A DNA stretch of 6,177 nt from a bacterium (GTDB taxonomy: Bacteria; Actinomycetota; Acidimicrobiia; UBA5794; ZC4RG35), in assembly GCA_028819835.1 (NCBI GenBank), contig JAPPKR010000186.1, positions 1-6,177 of the forward strand. The letters run 5' to 3'. Position numbers and translations under genes: made by a program. Under the pieces are notes generated by a model. The model saw only the letters and a list, made by a program, of their open reading frames with translations, had not been told where the DNA came from and did no database searches. Position 1 is the first letter of the stretch; every line of letters starts with the position of its first letter. Of the stretch, positions 5,531 through 6,177 are shown piece by piece.

Positions 5531-5537
5531 CGCTCCC

Positions 5538-6177
5538 ATGCGATTAGCGGATCAAGATCTATTGGGCTATGGCAGCTACCGGAGACTGGTGGAAGAGTTC
5601 GAGTGGGACATCCCCGAACGGATGAACATGGCCTCGGAGGTCTTCGACCGCTGGAGCGATGATCGGGGCCGGGTGGCCATCTATGTCGAGCACTCCGATG
5701 GGCGCCGGGACACCTGGTCGTACTGGCGCCTGATCAGGCTGGCCAAGCGTTACGCCAACTTCCTGGTTTCGTTGGGAGTCCAGCCCGGGGACCGGGTCTC
5801 GCTGGTGATGCAGCAGGGCGCCGAGTTGGCGGCCCTCCATCTGGCGGTGTATTCCGTCGGCGCGATCGCCCTCCCCATGTCGATCCTGTACGGTCCCGAT
5901 TCCTACCGCCACATCCTGTCCGACTCGGCGACCAGCGTCATCGTGGTAGGCGAGGCCTACGCCGACCCCATCCGGTCGGTCCGCAACGACCTGCCCGATC
6001 TGGGCACGGTGGTCATCTCGGGACAGCCCGGGGAAGGGGAGAGGTCGTTGGCGGAGGCGGATGGTTACCCGGCCGACTTCGACCCGGTTGACACGGCATC
6101 TGAGGATCCGGCACTGTTGTTATACACATCAGGCAGCACCGGCCACCCCAAGGGCGCCCTCCATGCCCACCGCATCC
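5538..6177 (+). CDS. AMP-dependent acyl-CoA synthetase (ANL superfamily), N-terminal part
   Basis: The first 213 residues of an adenylate-forming acyl-CoA synthetase, cut by the window edge; a full enzyme would have about 530-560. Such enzymes activate a carboxylic acid with ATP to an acyl-adenylate and then join it to coenzyme A. The N-terminus (FEWDIPERMNMASEVFDRW, 21-39) matches the acetyl/medium-chain acyl-CoA synthetase branch. GVQPGDRVSLVMQQGAELAA and GAIALPMSILYGPDSYRHIL follow. The ATP-binding P-loop YTSGSTGHPKG is complete at 196-206. The substrate pocket and catalytic lysine are beyond the edge, so the acid cannot be named. The ATG at 5538 has no ribosome site but a well-spaced -10, suggesting a leaderless mRNA. 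It carries two TTA codons (3 and 195). Tandem TTTCGCGAT sites upstream suggest specific regulation. Family is secure; acetate, propionate, short branched or aromatic acids are all possible. Confidence 0.92.
   Translation, partial: MRLADQDLLGYGSYRRLVEEFEWDIPERMNMASEVFDRWSDDRGRVAIYVEHSDGRRDTWSYWRLIRLAKRYANFLVSLGVQPGDRVSLVMQQGAELAALHLAVYSVGAIALPMSILYGPDSYRHILSDSATSVIVVGEAYADPIRSVRNDLPDLGTVVISGQPGEGERSLAEADGYPADFDPVDTASEDPALLLYTSGSTGHPKGALHAHRI

Larger units (their letters stand above)
5124..5537. other. 414-base non-coding stretch with putative regulatory sites
   Basis: No convincing gene is seen on either strand; the open frames here are low-complexity, arginine- or proline-rich shadows. The left end carries the ribosome site and presumably the promoter of the 82-residue gene, for which TACCAT (complement of 5159-5164) is a possible minus-strand -10. 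The middle has a GGAGG/CCTCC inverted repeat (5282-5300) and an imperfect repeat TGCACATTGGAGG (5274-5286) / TGCATTTGGAGG (5342-5353). The right half has a 12-bp palindrome (5429-5440) and tandem TTTCGCGAT sites. The length is large for such a compact region, so an unrecognised small RNA or a decayed gene cannot be excluded. Confidence 0.5.

Noticed and set aside
5113..5547. 144-residue plus-strand open frame across the non-coding stretch
   Set aside because: Its translation has a polyglycine run and many Arg/Pro/Ser residues, no start signal, and ends inside the acyl-CoA synthetase start.

Overview
The window is GC-rich bacterial chromosome with tightly packed genes and GTG/TTG starts. Gene content, leaderless-looking promoters and the flavour of the proteins suggest an actinobacterium. 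Acidimicrobiia or a related uncultured marine or soil lineage is my guess, not something the sequence proves. No rRNA, tRNA, CRISPR array, insertion sequence or complete phage gene is visible.

Left part (1-2709, + strand): the 3' end of nuoF and a complete nuoG overlap by 8 bases. They encode two subunits of the NADH-oxidising arm of respiratory complex I. Electrons pass from NADH through NuoF (FMN, cluster N3) into NuoG (clusters N1b, N4, N5). The NuoG site for the extra cluster N7 looks degenerate. The run of nuo genes stops after nuoG: nuoH does not follow, and a convergent gene begins 8 bases later.

Middle part (2718-4588): two genes diverge from a 68-base gap. The minus-strand gene is a beta-hydroxyacid dehydrogenase whose substrate loop (GRTS at 122-125) matches E. 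coli YihU, sulfolactaldehyde reductase, rather than ordinary 3-hydroxyisobutyrate dehydrogenase. The plus-strand gene is a formylglycine-generating enzyme with both catalytic cysteines, so it should activate sulfatases. The pair hints at use of sulfonated or sulfated organic compounds, but no sulfatase lies in the window.

Right part (4616-6177): a small minus-strand two-gene unit encodes an 82-residue possible winged-helix protein and a 90-residue protein with one membrane helix and a coiled coil. It ends in a clear hairpin-plus-T terminator, and its base and codon use differ from the neighbours. A 414-base non-coding stretch follows. It holds tandem TTTCGCGAT sites two helical turns apart in front of a likely leaderless promoter. 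That promoter drives an acyl-CoA synthetase that runs off the right edge. The most interesting items are the sulfonate/sulfatase-linked divergent pair, the altered N7 site in NuoG, and the putative operator of the acyl-CoA synthetase.
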